Source: Pseudomonas mosselii (GTDB lineage Bacteria > Pseudomonadota > Gammaproteobacteria > Pseudomonadales > Pseudomonadaceae). From it: a stretch of DNA of 64,000 nt. The stretch lies in contig NZ_VAUO01000002.1 in NCBI RefSeq assembly GCF_005796105.1, forward strand, positions 372,001-436,000. Reading direction: 5' to 3'. The notes beneath the pieces are model-generated. The model saw nothing but the letters and a program-made list of their open reading frames with translations, had not been told where the DNA came from and made no database searches. Within the stretch, counting starts at the first letter, position 1. Each line of letters starts with the position of its first letter. Shown in pieces: positions 25,793-35,921 of this stretch. The position numbers and the translations under genes are program-made.

Positions 25793-28141
25793 TCAGAAGG
25801 TCTGGCCCAGAGAGAATTGGAACACCTGGGTTTCGGCGTCTTGCGGTTTCTTGATCGGCATCGCCAGGCTGAAGCTCAGCGGGCCCAGCGCAGTGATCCA
25901 GGTTACGCCCAGGCCGACGGAGCTGGCCATGTCGCTGAAGCCGACCTTGGTGCAATCAGGCTTGGAGCCGCAGTTGGTGTCGAACACGTTACCCACGTCC
26001 CAGAACACGGACGTGCGCAGCGAACGCTGGTCCTTGACGAACGGCAGCGGGAACAGCAACTCCACGCCACCCTGGACGAGGACGTTACCGCCGAACGGCA
26101 GCGGGTCCTGGTCCGGGTCGGTGATGGTGCCCGGGTTCTTGCCGGTACTCGGCGTACTGCGCGGGCCGAGCGTACTGTCTTTGAAGCCACGCACCGAGTT
26201 GAAGCCACCGGCGTAGTAGTTCTCGTAGAACGGCAGGCCGGAGGTCGAGCCAAAGCCGTCACCATAGCCCAGCTCGGTGTGCAGGCGCAGGGTGTAGTCG
26301 TTGTTGATTGGCTTGAACAGCTGGCCGCGGTAGTCGAGCTTGTAGAACGACAGGTCGCTGCCCGGCACGGTGGTTTCCAGGGTCAGGCTCTGGGAGTGAC
26401 CACGGGTCGCCAGCACACCTTTGTTCAGGGTCGACTCGGACCAGCCGATCGAAGCCTTGAAGTTCAGGAAGTTGTCGCCTTCGTCTTTCAGGAAGTCGAA
26501 AATCTCGTCGACGGTGTACTTCCCGGTCTTGATCTTGTCTTGCTGCACGGTCAGGCCGTAGGTCAGGCGCGAGGTTTCGCTGATCGGGTAGCCGAGGCTG
26601 ACACCCGCACCGAGGCTGTCGACCGCGTAGCTCGCCACGTCAACGTCAAGGTCGTCGTAGTTGGTGCTGCGGTAGAAGGCGTTGTAGCCCAGGCTCACGC
26701 CGTCGGCAGTGAAGTAGGGGTCCACGAAGCCGAAGTTGTAGCGGCTCTGGTATTCCGAACGGGTCAGGCCGATGGACACCTTGTTACCGGTACCCAGGAA
26801 GTTGCTCTGGCTGATCGAACCACCCAGGATCAGACCGGCGCTCTGGGCAAAGCCGACGCTGGCGGTGATCGAGCCCGAGGCCTGTTCTTCGACCGCGTAG
26901 TTCACGTCGACTTGGTCATCGGTGCCCGGCACCGGTGGGGTTTCGACGTTGACTTCCTTGAAGAAGCCCAGACGCTCAAGACGGGTCTTGGACTGGTCGA
27001 TCAGGTAAGTCGATGCCCAGCCGCCTTCCATCTGGCGCATTTCGCGGCGCAGCACTTCGTCTTCGGTCTTGGTGTTGCCACGGTAGTTGATGCGGTTGAC
27101 GTAGGCACGCTTGCCCGGATCAACCACGAACATGATGTCGACGGTATGGTCTTCATCGTGCGGTTGCGGCACGCCGTTGACGTTGGCGAAGGTGTAGCCT
27201 TCGTTACCCAGGCGACGGGTGATCAGGTCGGAGGTGGTGGTCATGACCTTGCGCGAGAACACCTGGCCAGGCTGCACCAGCAGCAGCGACTTGACCTGGT
27301 CTTCCGGCACCTTGAGGTCACCCGAGAGTTTCACGTCACGCACGGTGTACTTCTCGCCTTCGTTGACGTTGACCGTGATGTAGACGTGCTTCTTGTCCGG
27401 GGTAATCGACACCTGGGTGGAGGCGATGTCCATGTTGATGTAGCCGCGGTCCAGGTAGTACGAGCGCAGGCGCTCGAGGTCACCGGAGAGTTTCTCGCGG
27501 GCGTACTTGTCGTCGTTCTTGAAGAACGACAGCCAGTTGGTGGTCTTCAGCTCGAACAGCTGCGACAGCTCCTCATCGTCGAACACGGTGTTGCCGACGA
27601 TGTTGATGTGCTGGATCGCAGCGACCGTGCCTTCGTTGATCTTGATCTTAAGGCCAACGCGGTTGCGCGGCTGCGGTACGACTTCGGCGTCGACCTCGGC
27701 CGAGTAGCGGCCCTGGGCCACGTACTGGCGCTGCAGCTCGTTACGCACACCTTCGAGGGTCGCACGCTGGAAGATCTCGCCTTCGGCCAGGCCCGACTGC
27801 TTCAGGCCTTTCATCAGGTCTTCGGTGCTGATCGCCTTGTTGCCTTCGATCTCGATGCTTGCGACCGATGGGCGCTCGACCACGTTGATGATCAGGACAT
27901 TGCCGTCGCGACTCAGCTGGATGTCTTGGAAGAAGCCGGTCTTGAACAGCGAACGGGTCGAATCGACCAGGCGGCTATCGTCCGCTTGGTCGCCCACGTT
28001 CAACGGCAAGGCGCCGAACACGCTGCCGGCGGAAACCCGCTGCAGGCCGTTGACGCGAATATCGGAGATGGTGAAGGACTCGGCGTGAACTTCAGCGATC
28101 ATCAGTGCGGAGAGGACCGCAGTTAGCAGCAGACGTTTCAT
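25793..28141 (-). CDS. bamA: Outer-membrane assembly factor BamA
   Basis: A 782-residue Omp85 protein, the core of the machine that inserts beta-barrels into the outer membrane. The signal peptide is MKRLLLTAVLSALMIAEVHA. Five POTRA domains follow (about residues 22-420, starting FTISDIRVNGLQRVSAG), then a C-terminal beta-barrel with the conserved VRGFKDSTLGPRS loop near 655. The last residue is phenylalanine (FSLGQTF), the usual outer-membrane sorting signal. It lies between rseP and skp; a hairpin at 28174-28196 precedes it. Confidence 0.98.
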   Translation of the reverse strand: MKRLLLTAVLSALMIAEVHAESFTISDIRVNGLQRVSAGSVFGALPLNVGDQADDSRLVDSTRSLFKTGFFQDIQLSRDGNVLIINVVERPSVASIEIEGNKAISTEDLMKGLKQSGLAEGEIFQRATLEGVRNELQRQYVAQGRYSAEVDAEVVPQPRNRVGLKIKINEGTVAAIQHINIVGNTVFDDEELSQLFELKTTNWLSFFKNDDKYAREKLSGDLERLRSYYLDRGYINMDIASTQVSITPDKKHVYITVNVNEGEKYTVRDVKLSGDLKVPEDQVKSLLLVQPGQVFSRKVMTTTSDLITRRLGNEGYTFANVNGVPQPHDEDHTVDIMFVVDPGKRAYVNRINYRGNTKTEDEVLRREMRQMEGGWASTYLIDQSKTRLERLGFFKEVNVETPPVPGTDDQVDVNYAVEEQASGSITASVGFAQSAGLILGGSISQSNFLGTGNKVSIGLTRSEYQSRYNFGFVDPYFTADGVSLGYNAFYRSTNYDDLDVDVASYAVDSLGAGVSLGYPISETSRLTYGLTVQQDKIKTGKYTVDEIFDFLKDEGDNFLNFKASIGWSESTLNKGVLATRGHSQSLTLETTVPGSDLSFYKLDYRGQLFKPINNDYTLRLHTELGYGDGFGSTSGLPFYENYYAGGFNSVRGFKDSTLGPRSTPSTGKNPGTITDPDQDPLPFGGNVLVQGGVELLFPLPFVKDQRSLRTSVFWDVGNVFDTNCGSKPDCTKVGFSDMASSVGLGVTWITALGPLSFSLAMPIKKPQDAETQVFQFSLGQTF

Positions 28142-28173
28142 GAAGTCCTTTTATTCCAACTGGCAATAAACAA

Positions 28174-28196
28174 CCCGCCGCAAAAAGTACGGCAGG
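28174..28196 (-). terminator. Possible attenuator hairpin between rseP and bamA
   Basis: On the minus strand CCTGCCG, a nine-base loop and CGGCGGG (seven pairs, one G-U) are followed by TTGTTTATTG. It resembles a weak terminator inside the operon and would lower or separate bamA expression. Evidence is the fold only. Confidence 0.4.
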
Positions 28197-28217
28197 TTTC
28201 GCGATTGAGCGAAGCTT

Positions 28218-29570
28218 TTATAGTCGACCCAGATCGTTGATCAGGGCGAGCAACATCACCCCGACGACCAAACTGATACCGATCTGGACCCCCCAACCTT
28301 GCACCCGATCCGAGAGCGGGCGACCGCGCGCCCACTCGATCAGGTAGAACAGCAAATGCCCCCCATCCAGTACCGGGATGGGCAGCAGATTCAGAACCCC
28401 CAGGCTTATGCTCAGGTAGGCCAGGAAATTCAGGAAATCCCCAACGCCCGACTGGGCTGAAGCGCCCGCCACTTTAGCAATGGTTATCGGTCCACTCAAG
28501 TTTTTTACCGAGAGCTCCCCGAACAGCATTTTCTTTAGTGATTCGAGGGTCAGGACGCTCATGTTCCAGGTTCGCGAAAGCCCCTCGCCCACCGCCTCCA
28601 GCGGGCCATAGCTGACTTCGCGAAGCATCTGCACCGGCCATTCGCCAGCCTTGACGCCTGCCCCGAGGTAGCCACCCGCGGCCTGCCCCTCGCCCTTACG
28701 CGCCAGGGTCACGGCAACGTCGAGTGGCGCACCGTCACGCTCGATACGCAGGGTCACCTTACGCTCGGGACGGGCACGTACGGCATCGACCACCTGCTGC
28801 CAATCACTCAGCGCAGCGCCGTCCAGGGCCAGCAGCTTGTCGCCGCTCCTGAGCCCGGCAGCGGCAGCCGGCCCCTTGGGATCAATCTCGGCAAGCACCG
28901 GCACCACCGCAGGGCGCCAGGGGCGCAAGCCCAGGGACTGGATCGGATCGGGCTCGTCGGCGCCCTTGAGCCAGTGATCGAGGACAATGTCATGCTGACG
29001 CGGTGTCGTGGCGCCTTCATCCAGCACGTCTACGCGCAAGGTGCCGCTCTCGCCGAGACGGCGGACCAGTTGCAGGTTCACCGCCGACCAGCCGTTGGTC
29101 GGCTTGCCGTCGATGGAAACGATTTCCTGACCGGCGCTCAACCCAGCACTGGCCGCCAGGCTGCCCGATTCGACTGAGCCAATCACCGGCCGCACCTGCT
29201 GCGTGCCGAGCATTGCGATGATCCAGAAGAACAGGATGGCCAGCAGGAAGTTGGCGACCGGCCCGGCCGCCACGATGGCAATACGTTGCCCTACCGTCTT
29301 GCGATTGAACGACTGCCCAGCCAACGCAGCCGGCACCTCACCTTCGCGCTCGTCGAGCATCTTGACGTAACCGCCCAGCGGAATCGCCGCCACCACGAAC
29401 TCGGTGCCGTGGCGGTCATGCCAACGCACCAGCGGCGTGCCGAAGCCCACCGAGAAACGCAGCACCTTGACTCCACAACGACGCGCCACCCAGAAATGGC
29501 CGAATTCGTGGAAGGTGACCAGCACACCCAACGCCACCAGCGTGCCGATAATCATGTAGAGCGCAGACAT
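28218..29570 (-). CDS. rseP: Site-2 intramembrane protease RseP
   Basis: A 450-residue inner-membrane metalloprotease (also called MucP) that cuts the anti-sigma factor MucA and frees AlgU. The zinc motif HEFGH is at residues 21-25 in the first membrane segment. Two PDZ domains lie near 115-300. The third zinc ligand is in NLLPIPVLDGGHLLFY near 400, followed by the last membrane segments. I chose the ATG at 29570, preceded by GGAG. It follows dxr by 42 bases. Confidence 0.97.
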   Translation of the reverse strand: MSALYMIIGTLVALGVLVTFHEFGHFWVARRCGVKVLRFSVGFGTPLVRWHDRHGTEFVVAAIPLGGYVKMLDEREGEVPAALAGQSFNRKTVGQRIAIVAAGPVANFLLAILFFWIIAMLGTQQVRPVIGSVESGSLAASAGLSAGQEIVSIDGKPTNGWSAVNLQLVRRLGESGTLRVDVLDEGATTPRQHDIVLDHWLKGADEPDPIQSLGLRPWRPAVVPVLAEIDPKGPAAAAGLRSGDKLLALDGAALSDWQQVVDAVRARPERKVTLRIERDGAPLDVAVTLARKGEGQAAGGYLGAGVKAGEWPVQMLREVSYGPLEAVGEGLSRTWNMSVLTLESLKKMLFGELSVKNLSGPITIAKVAGASAQSGVGDFLNFLAYLSISLGVLNLLPIPVLDGGHLLFYLIEWARGRPLSDRVQGWGVQIGISLVVGVMLLALINDLGRL

Positions 29571-29612
29571 GTCCAATCTCCGGATGACGTTGACGCAGCC
29601 GTCGGCTGCCGG

Positions 29613-30803
29613 TCAGCGACCGTGGCGCCGCAGCCACTCACGGGACAACTCCCGGGCGCGCTGGTCGGCAGCGAATACCGCATCGAGCGTGGCGACCGGC
29701 ACCACAGGCTCCTGGTCGAGTACACGCTCGATCATACCTGCGATTTCCGGGAAGCGGATGCGCCGCTCAAGAAACGCCTCCACTGCCACTTCATTGGCCG
29801 CATTGAGCACCGCCGGGGCACTGTTACCCGCCTCGGCAGCCTGACGCGCCAGACGCAGGCAAGGGAAGCGCTGTTCGTCGGGGGCCTGGAAATCCAGACG
29901 GGCGACGCTGAACAAATCGAGCGGCGCCACGCCCGAGTCGATACGCTCCGGCCAGGCCAGGGCATTGGCGATCGGGGTGCGCATGTCCGGGTTGCCCAAC
30001 TGGGCAAGTACCGAGCCGTCGATGTAGTCCACCAGCGAATGAATCACGCTTTGCGGATGAACCACCACCTCGACGTTTTGCGGCGCGGCATCGAACAGCC
30101 AGCAGGCTTCGATCAGTTCCAACCCCTTGTTCATCATGCTGGCAGAGTCCACCGAGATCTTGCGCCCCATCGACCAGTTGGGATGGGCACACGCCTGCTC
30201 GGGGGTGACATCCATCAGCTCGGCCGCCGGCGTCTGGCGAAACGGCCCACCCGAGGCGGTCAACAGGATACGGCGCACGCCAACGGCGCCCAGGCCACGA
30301 CTGTAGTCGCCCGGCATGCACTGAAAGATCGCGTTATGCTCGCTGTCGATCGGCAGCAGCACAGCACCACTGCGACGCACTGCCTCCATGAACAGCGCCC
30401 CGGACATCACCAAAGCTTCCTTGTTGGCCAGCAGCACCTTCTTGCCCGCCTCTACCGCCGCCAACGTCGGTCGCAGACCCGCAGCGCCGACGATGGCCGC
30501 CATGACCGCGTCGACCTCAGGCGCACCAGCGACCTGGCACAGCCCGGCTTCGCCTTCCAGCACCTCCGTAGCACAACCGGCCGCGTTGAGACCTTCGCGC
30601 AGGCGCACCGCACCATCGGCACTCGGCACCACGGCGAATGCCGGGCGATGACGCACGCACAAGGCCAGTAACTCGTCGATACGCGAATAGCCACTCAGGG
30701 CGAACACCTGATAGCGATCAGGGTGGCGGGCGATCACATCCAGCGTGCTCAAGCCGATGGAGCCTGTAGCCCCCAGCACGGTGATGCGCTGCACCTGGCT
30801 CAC
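29613..30803 (-). CDS. dxr: 1-deoxy-D-xylulose 5-phosphate reductoisomerase
   Basis: A 396-residue NADPH enzyme of the MEP pathway (DXP to methylerythritol phosphate). The cofactor motif [18 protein letters not shown] is at the N-terminus. The metal site is in [16 protein letters not shown], and [16 protein letters not shown] is a family signature. I chose the GTG at 30803, whose GTGA overlaps the cdsA stop and gives the length of relatives; ATG codons at 30815 and 30827 lie inside cdsA. With ispD and ispF, three MEP steps are in this window. Confidence 0.97.
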   Translation of the reverse strand: MSQVQRITVLGATGSIGLSTLDVIARHPDRYQVFALSGYSRIDELLALCVRHRPAFAVVPSADGAVRLREGLNAAGCATEVLEGEAGLCQVAGAPEVDAVMAAIVGAAGLRPTLAAVEAGKKVLLANKEALVMSGALFMEAVRRSGAVLLPIDSEHNAIFQCMPGDYSRGLGAVGVRRILLTASGGPFRQTPAAELMDVTPEQACAHPNWSMGRKISVDSASMMNKGLELIEACWLFDAAPQNVEVVVHPQSVIHSLVDYIDGSVLAQLGNPDMRTPIANALAWPERIDSGVAPLDLFSVARLDFQAPDEQRFPCLRLARQAAEAGNSAPAVLNAANEVAVEAFLERRIRFPEIAGMIERVLDQEPVVPVATLDAVFAADQRARELSREWLRRHGR

Positions 30804-31615
30804 ATGACACCCCATTCGGCAGCCCACAGCAGCACAGCGAACATCGGAATGGCTGCGGTCAGGCTGTCGATCCGATCAAGCACACCGCCATGGCCAGGCA
30901 GCAGGTTGCTGCTGTCCTTGATGCCCTCACGGCGCTTGAACATGCTTTCGGTCAGGTCACCGACCACCGAAGACATGACCACCACCACCGCACCCAGCAG
31001 GCCCAGCAACAGCTCGCCGATGCTCCAATCGCGGCTCACGCCCACGACCAGGGTAATCAGCAAACTGACCACCAGGCCGCCATACACGCCCTCCCAGCTC
31101 TTGCCGGGGCTGACCTGCGGCGCCAGCTTGCGCTTGCCGAAGGCACGGCCAGAGAAGTAGGCACCAATATCAGCCGCCCATACCAGCACCATGACTGCGA
31201 GAATCAGCCAGTTCCCCAGCGGCCAGTGCTTGAGTAGCACCAGCCCCTGCCAGGCCGGCAGCAGCACCAGCAGGCCGATCAACAACCGGCAAGCGGCGCT
31301 GGCCCAGAGGTCGTTGCTGCGCGGATAGGTAAGTACCAGCCAGGTCGCCAGGGCCCACCAGATCACCGCAGCCCCCAACACCCAGGGCGCCAGCTCCGGC
31401 AAGATGTACAGCAGCATCAAGCCACCGGCGACGACAGCCGCGTAGGCGACACGCAGCGACTGGGCAACCAGCCCGGCCAGGCGCGCCCACTCCCAAGCGC
31501 CAAGTGTCACCACCAGGCCGATGAACAGCGCGAAATCGGCGCCGTTGAGCAGGAAGAACCCTCCCAATGCGATCGGCAACAGGATCAGCGCAGTAATGAT
31601 GCGTTGTTTAAGCAT
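30800..31615 (-). CDS. cdsA: Phosphatidate cytidylyltransferase
   Basis: A 271-residue inner-membrane enzyme that makes CDP-diacylglycerol from phosphatidate and CTP, the branch point of phospholipid synthesis. About eight hydrophobic segments are visible. The family signature [11 protein letters not shown] to [28 protein letters not shown] occupies about residues 185-250, with the active-site aspartate pair around it (described in two parts; the full motif is longer). It overlaps uppS by one base and dxr by four. Confidence 0.96.
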   Translation of the reverse strand: MLKQRIITALILLPIALGGFFLLNGADFALFIGLVVTLGAWEWARLAGLVAQSLRVAYAAVVAGGLMLLYILPELAPWVLGAAVIWWALATWLVLTYPRSNDLWASAACRLLIGLLVLLPAWQGLVLLKHWPLGNWLILAVMVLVWAADIGAYFSGRAFGKRKLAPQVSPGKSWEGVYGGLVVSLLITLVVGVSRDWSIGELLLGLLGAVVVVMSSVVGDLTESMFKRREGIKDSSNLLPGHGGVLDRIDSLTAAIPMFAVLLWAAEWGVM

Positions 31616-32370
31616 TAAGCACGAGCTCCAGCCTCGACCTGCTCGCTGGTCTTACCGAAGCGGCGCTGGCGCGAGGCGAAATCGGCCAGCGCATTGCGCA
31701 TGGCCTCGTGTTTGAAGTCCGGCCAGTAAAGGTCGGAGAAATACAGCTCGGCATAAGCCAGCTGCCACAGGAGGAAGTTGCTGATGCGCCGCTCGCCCCC
31801 CGTTCGGATGCACAAATCGGGCAACGGCAGGTCGCCAGTGGCAAGACACGTCTGCAACAACTGCGGAGTGATGTCGTCCGGGCGCAGATGCCCGGCCTGA
31901 ACTTCACGCGCCAGGCGCTGAGCCGCCTGGGCGATATCCCACTGACCGCCGTAGTTAGCGGCGATCTGCAAGATGAAGCGGTTGCTGCCAGCGGTGACGG
32001 CCTCGGCTTCGCGCATGGCCGCCTGCAACTCAGGATGAAAGCGCGAACGATCACCAATGATACGCAAGGCGATGTTGTTCTCGTTCAAACGCCTGGCCTC
32101 GCGACGTAGCGCCGAAAAGAACAGCTCCATCAACGCGCCGACCTCTTCGGCCGGACGCTGCCAGTTCTCGCTGGAGAAGGCGAAGAGCGTGAGCACCTCG
32201 ACCTTCGCCTCTGCGCACACCTCGATCACCGCACGTACGGCATCGACGCCGGCCTTGTGCCCGGCAACACCGGGCAACAGGCGCTTCTTCGCCCAGCGGT
32301 TGTTACCATCCATGATGATTGCGACGTGACGCGGCACCGAACCCGGTGCCGCCAGCTTGGTCTTTTCCAT
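31615..32370 (-). CDS. uppS: Undecaprenyl diphosphate synthase
   Basis: A 251-residue cis-prenyltransferase that makes the C55 carrier for peptidoglycan and O-antigen. The catalytic aspartate lies in HVAIIMDGNNRWAKKR near residue 22. GHKAGVDAVR, TLFAFSSENWQRP, and DLCIRTGGERRISNFLLWQ with LYWPDF mark the other conserved regions. It starts 15 bases after frr and overlaps cdsA by one base. Confidence 0.97.
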   Translation of the reverse strand: MEKTKLAAPGSVPRHVAIIMDGNNRWAKKRLLPGVAGHKAGVDAVRAVIEVCAEAKVEVLTLFAFSSENWQRPAEEVGALMELFFSALRREARRLNENNIALRIIGDRSRFHPELQAAMREAEAVTAGSNRFILQIAANYGGQWDIAQAAQRLAREVQAGHLRPDDITPQLLQTCLATGDLPLPDLCIRTGGERRISNFLLWQLAYAELYFSDLYWPDFKHEAMRNALADFASRQRRFGKTSEQVEAGARA

Positions 32371-32385
32371 TAAAAAACCTCGGCC

Positions 32386-32943
32386 TTAAACGGCCATCAG
32401 GTCCTTTTCCTTGGCTTTGAACGCTGCATCCACTTCGGCGACGAACTTGTCGGTCAGTTTCTGGATTTCATCAGCGGCACGACGCTCTTCGTCTTCGCTG
32501 ATTTCCTTGTCCTTGGTCAACTTCTTCAGGTCGGCCAAAGCGTCACGGCGCACGTTGCGCACGGCGACCTTGGCATCTTCGGCAACGCCACTGGCCTGCT
32601 TGGTGTAGCCCTTGCGGGTTTCCTCGGTCAGGGCAGGCATCGGCACACGAATGGTGGTACCGGCGCTGGACGGGTTCAGGCCCAGGTCGGAGGTCAGAAT
32701 GGCCTTCTCGATGGCCGCGCTGAGGTTCTTGTCGTGGGCGACGATCTTGAGGGTACGGGCGTCCTCGACGGTGATCGCAGCCACTTGGTTCAGCGGCATG
32801 TCGCTGCCCCAGGCTGGCACCTTGACGCCGTCCAGGATGCTCGGGTGAGCTCGACCGGTGCGGATCGCCGCCAGGTTGCGGGCCAGGGCCTCCAGGGATT
32901 TGCTCATGCGCTCCTGGGCGTCTTTCTTGATGTCGTTGATCAT
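32386..32943 (-). CDS. frr: Ribosome recycling factor
   Basis: A 185-residue factor that, with EF-G, splits the ribosome after termination. The two-domain form is clear: a long three-helix bundle with [20 protein letters not shown] at the start and [15 protein letters not shown] in the second half, and a small beta domain between (about residues 30-105). Its start overlaps the pyrH stop by four bases. Confidence 0.97.
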
Positions 32944-33683
32944 GCTTGGCCTTCCTCGATCAAAGTACCTTCAGCGCCACCCACCACAATGTTCAGCAGG
33001 GCGCCAGGCTTGTTCATGTTGAATACCCGCAATGGCATCTTGTGGTCGCGGCACAGGCAGATTGCGGTCAGGTCCATGACACCGAGCTTGCGATCCAGCA
33101 CCTCGTCGTAGGTGAGGTGATCGAACTTCTCGGCGTGTGGATCCTTGAATGGATCGGCAGTGTACACACCATCGACCTTGGTCGCCTTCAATACCACGTC
33201 GGCATCGATTTCGATGGCGCGCAGGCAGGCTGCGGAGTCGGTGGTGAAGAACGGGTTGCCAGTACCGGCGGAGAAAATTACCACATCACCGGAGTTCAAG
33301 TGACGAATAGCTTTGCGACGATCGTAATGATCGGTGACGCCGACCATCGAAATGGCCGACATGACCAGCGCCGGGATGTTCGAACGCTCCAGGGCGTCGC
33401 GCATGGCCAGGCCGTTCATCACGGTGGCCAGCATGCCCATGTGGTCGCCGGTGACACGGTCCATGCCGGCTGCGCTGAGCGCGGCACCGCGGAACAGGTT
33501 ACCGCCACCGATGACCAGGCCGACCTGGACACCGATACCGACCAGTTGACCCACTTCCAGGGCCATGCGATCCAGCACCTTCGGGTCGATCCCGAAGTCT
33601 TCCGAGCCCATCAGGGCCTCGCCGCTAAGTTTGAGCAAAATGCGTTTATAGCGAGGTTGGCGACCACTCACCTGCTGAGCCAT
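32940..33683 (-). CDS. pyrH: UMP kinase
   Basis: A 247-residue hexameric kinase that makes UDP from UMP and is specific to bacteria. The motifs [44 protein letters not shown] and [14 protein letters not shown] match the amino-acid-kinase fold. It couples to frr by a four-base overlap. A hairpin at 33811-33842 lies between tsf and pyrH, so the pyrH-frr-uppS unit may have its own promoter. Confidence 0.97.
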
Positions 33684-33810
33684 TGCGAGTCTCTCCTGCG
33701 GCGTACTTTTAGAAAATTCCGTGCGGGCTGTTTGCAGCCTGCTAACTGTAGCGTGGCACTGCTTCAGTGCCAGCGGAGCCAGGTCTTATAAACCTTTCTC
33801 CGTTTTGACA

Positions 33811-33842
33811 AAGAGGCTGCGCGCGTGAGCGGGCAGCCTCTT
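33811..33842 (-). terminator. Terminator between tsf and pyrH
   Basis: AAGAGGCTGC and GCAGCCTCTT are perfect ten-base arms around a 12-base loop. On the minus strand the hairpin ends CTCTTTGTC, a partial T-run. It starts 22 bases after the tsf stop. Confidence 0.65.
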
Positions 33843-33864
33843 CGGGGCGACAGACGAGTCCGTC

Positions 33865-34728
33865 TTACTGCTTGGCGGCAGCTACCTGGGCGGCAACTTC
33901 TTCAGCGAAGTTGTCAACCGGCTTCTCGATGCCTTCGCCGACCTTGAAGTAGGTGAAGGAAACAATTTCAGCACCGGCTTTCTTGGCCAGCTCGCCAACC
34001 TTGACTTCTGGGTTCATGACAAAGGCTTGCTCTTTGAGCGAGGCTTCGGCTTTGAACTTGGTGATACGACCGTTGATCATGTTCTCAACGATGTTCTCAG
34101 GCTTGCCAGCGATCTTGTCGGCGTTCAGCTGCAGGAAGACGTTCTTCTCGCGCTCGATAGCCTCGGCGGAAATTTCCGACGCATCCAGGAACTCTGGGTT
34201 CGAAGCAGCGACGTGCATGGCGATGTTCTTGGCCAGATCGACGTCACCGCCTTTCAGGACAACGGCAGCGCCGATCTTGTTGCCGTGCAGGTAGGCACCG
34301 ACAACGTCACCTTCAACGCGCACCAGGCGACGAATGTTGACGTTCTCGCCGCACTTGGCGACCAGGGCTTCACGAGCGGCTTCACGCGAGGCGATCAGCG
34401 GAGCGGCGTCGGTCAGCTTCTGGGCGAAGGCTTCTTCCAGGCTTTCGGCAACGAAGTTCTTGAAGTCGTCTTGCAGGGCCAGGAAGTCGGTCTGCGAGTT
34501 CACTTCCAGCAGAACGGCAGTCTTGCCGTCGGTCTTGACAGCGATGGCGCCTTCGGCGGCAACGTTGCCTGCCTTTTTGGCGGCCTTGATGGCGCCCGAG
34601 GCACGCATGTCGTCAATGGCTTTTTCGATGTCGCCGCCGGCCTTTTCCAGGGCCTTTTTGCAATCCATCATGCCTTCGCCGGTACGCTCGCGCAGTTCTT
34701 TGACCAGCGCTGCAGTAATTGCTGCCAT
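33865..34728 (-). CDS. tsf: Elongation factor Ts
   Basis: A 287-residue nucleotide exchange factor for EF-Tu. The N-terminal domain has VKELRERTGEGMMDCKKAL, and the contact motif VEVNSQTDFLALQDDF (as VLLEVNSQTDFLA) lies near residue 75-85. The two core subdomains and the C-terminal coiled region follow. It lies 185 bases after rpsB with a terminator between, the classic rpsB-tsf arrangement with reduced read-through. Confidence 0.97.
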   Translation of the reverse strand: MAAITAALVKELRERTGEGMMDCKKALEKAGGDIEKAIDDMRASGAIKAAKKAGNVAAEGAIAVKTDGKTAVLLEVNSQTDFLALQDDFKNFVAESLEEAFAQKLTDAAPLIASREAAREALVAKCGENVNIRRLVRVEGDVVGAYLHGNKIGAAVVLKGGDVDLAKNIAMHVAASNPEFLDASEISAEAIEREKNVFLQLNADKIAGKPENIVENMINGRITKFKAEASLKEQAFVMNPEVKVGELAKKAGAEIVSFTYFKVGEGIEKPVDNFAEEVAAQVAAAKQ

Positions 34729-34862
34729 TTCAAAATCCTCTTGGAAAGTTTTTCAACCATTCCACCCGCTTGTCACGGGCGTTAAATTCTGCAAATCCGC
34801 TGCTTTAAGCTCAGCACGACCATGATGTAGGGCCATTGCTGACAGCAGGATTTCAAGGTGGC

Positions 34863-34886
34863 AAAAAGGGGGCAAAGCCCCCTTTT
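34863..34886 (-). terminator. Terminator or attenuator between rpsB and tsf
   Basis: On the minus strand AAAAGGGGGC-TTT-GCCCCCTTTTT forms a strong stem with a T-run, 27 bases after the rpsB stop. It should stop part of the rpsB transcripts before tsf. Confidence 0.8.
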
Positions 34887-34913
34887 CGCGTGCCAAGTCG
34901 ACGCTAGCGTCTA

Positions 34914-35651
34914 TTACTCGGCAGCAGGTGCAGCCGCTTCTTCAGCGTAGACTTCGGTGCCGCCAGCAACGTTGTTGCGGCCGCGGATGACAGCGTCAGC
35001 CATCGAAGTCATGTACAGCTCGATGGCGCGGATGGCGTCGTCGTTACCTGGAATGACGAAGTCAACACCTTCTGGGCTGCTGTTGGTATCGACAACGCCG
35101 ATGACCGGGATGCCCAGCTTGTTGGCTTCGGTGATCGCGATGCGCTCGTGATCGACGTCGATGACGAACAGTGCGTCAGGCAGACCGCCCATGTCCTTGA
35201 TACCACCCAGGCTGCGGTCCAGTTTTTCCAGATCGCGCGAACGCATCAGGGCTTCTTTCTTGGTCAGTTTGGCGAAGGTGCCATCTTCGGCCTGGGTTTC
35301 CAGGTCGCGCAGACGCTTGATCGAAGCACGGATGGTTTTATAGTTGGTCAGCATGCCGCCCAACCAGCGGTGGTCAACGTATGGCGAACCGCAACGAGCA
35401 GCTTGCTCGGCGACGATCTTGCCGGCGGAACGCTTGGTGCCGACGAACATGATCTTGTTCTTGCCCTGGGCCAGGCGCTCTACGAACGACAGAGCGTCGT
35501 TGAACATCGGCAGGGTTTTTTCCAGGTTGATGATGTGAATCTTGTTGCGCGCGCCGAAAATGTACTTGCCCATTTTCGGGTTCCAGTAACGGGTCTGGTG
35601 GCCGAAGTGCACACCGGCCTTCAGCATATCGCGCATGTTGACTTGGGACAT
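34914..35651 (-). CDS. rpsB: Ribosomal protein S2
   Basis: A 245-residue protein of the small ribosomal subunit. It begins [20 protein letters not shown], with the S2 signature [20 protein letters not shown] and the C-terminal [19 protein letters not shown] and [12 protein letters not shown]. The ATG at 35651 gives the family length; the frame to 35708 is leader. The N-terminal and central parts (coiled insertion near 100-145) match Pseudomonas S2. Confidence 0.98.
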   Translation of the reverse strand: MSQVNMRDMLKAGVHFGHQTRYWNPKMGKYIFGARNKIHIINLEKTLPMFNDALSFVERLAQGKNKIMFVGTKRSAGKIVAEQAARCGSPYVDHRWLGGMLTNYKTIRASIKRLRDLETQAEDGTFAKLTKKEALMRSRDLEKLDRSLGGIKDMGGLPDALFVIDVDHERIAITEANKLGIPVIGVVDTNSSPEGVDFVIPGNDDAIRAIELYMTSMADAVIRGRNNVAGGTEVYAEEAAAPAAE

Positions 35652-35803
35652 GATAGTTCCTTGGTAAGTCGGGTTGGGCCTCCACGTATCCCAATGACCA
35701 ACCCGCACTTGCGAACAAGCGGGGCACCCAGGTCATCGTGTCGACACGTGTGTGGGTTTGAGCCAACAGAGGTCGTCCCCTGAAAGCGGCGCATGTTATA
35801 CCA
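35652..35803 (-). promoter_or_regulatory. Leader and extended -10 promoter of rpsB
   Basis: On the minus strand TGG-TATAAC (TG at 35803-35802, hexamer 35800-35795) is a good extended -10. It would give a leader of about 135 bases. In gamma-proteobacteria the rpsB leader is a site of feedback by S2; I did not resolve such a fold here. The gap 35652-36101 (450 bases) has no gene: after this promoter come two repeat blocks and the map promoter. Confidence 0.5.
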
Positions 35804-35830
35804 CAACCCAAAGACGAACGGAACCCACAT

Positions 35831-35884
35831 GAGCTGCAAGCTGCAAGCTGCAAGCCAAACAGTATTTCTTGCGGCTTGCAGCTT
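35831..35884. repeat. AGCTGCAAG-family inverted repeat upstream of rpsB
   Basis: Three tandem GAGCTGCAAG/CTGCAAG units, then AAGCTGCAAGCC (35845-35856) and GGCTTGCAGCTT (35873-35884) as perfect 12-base inverted arms. It lies just behind the rpsB promoter and shares its word with the elements at 6466, 52987 and 57262. Confidence 0.75.
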
Positions 35885-35921
35885 ATGACTCGAAAATCAC
35901 GCAAAAGCAAATCTGCCTTTG

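Noticed and set aside
25817..28126. Very long open frame opposite bamA (769 codons)
   Set aside because: Shadow of bamA codon bias in high-GC DNA; the composition is rich in His, Val and Arg with no family features.
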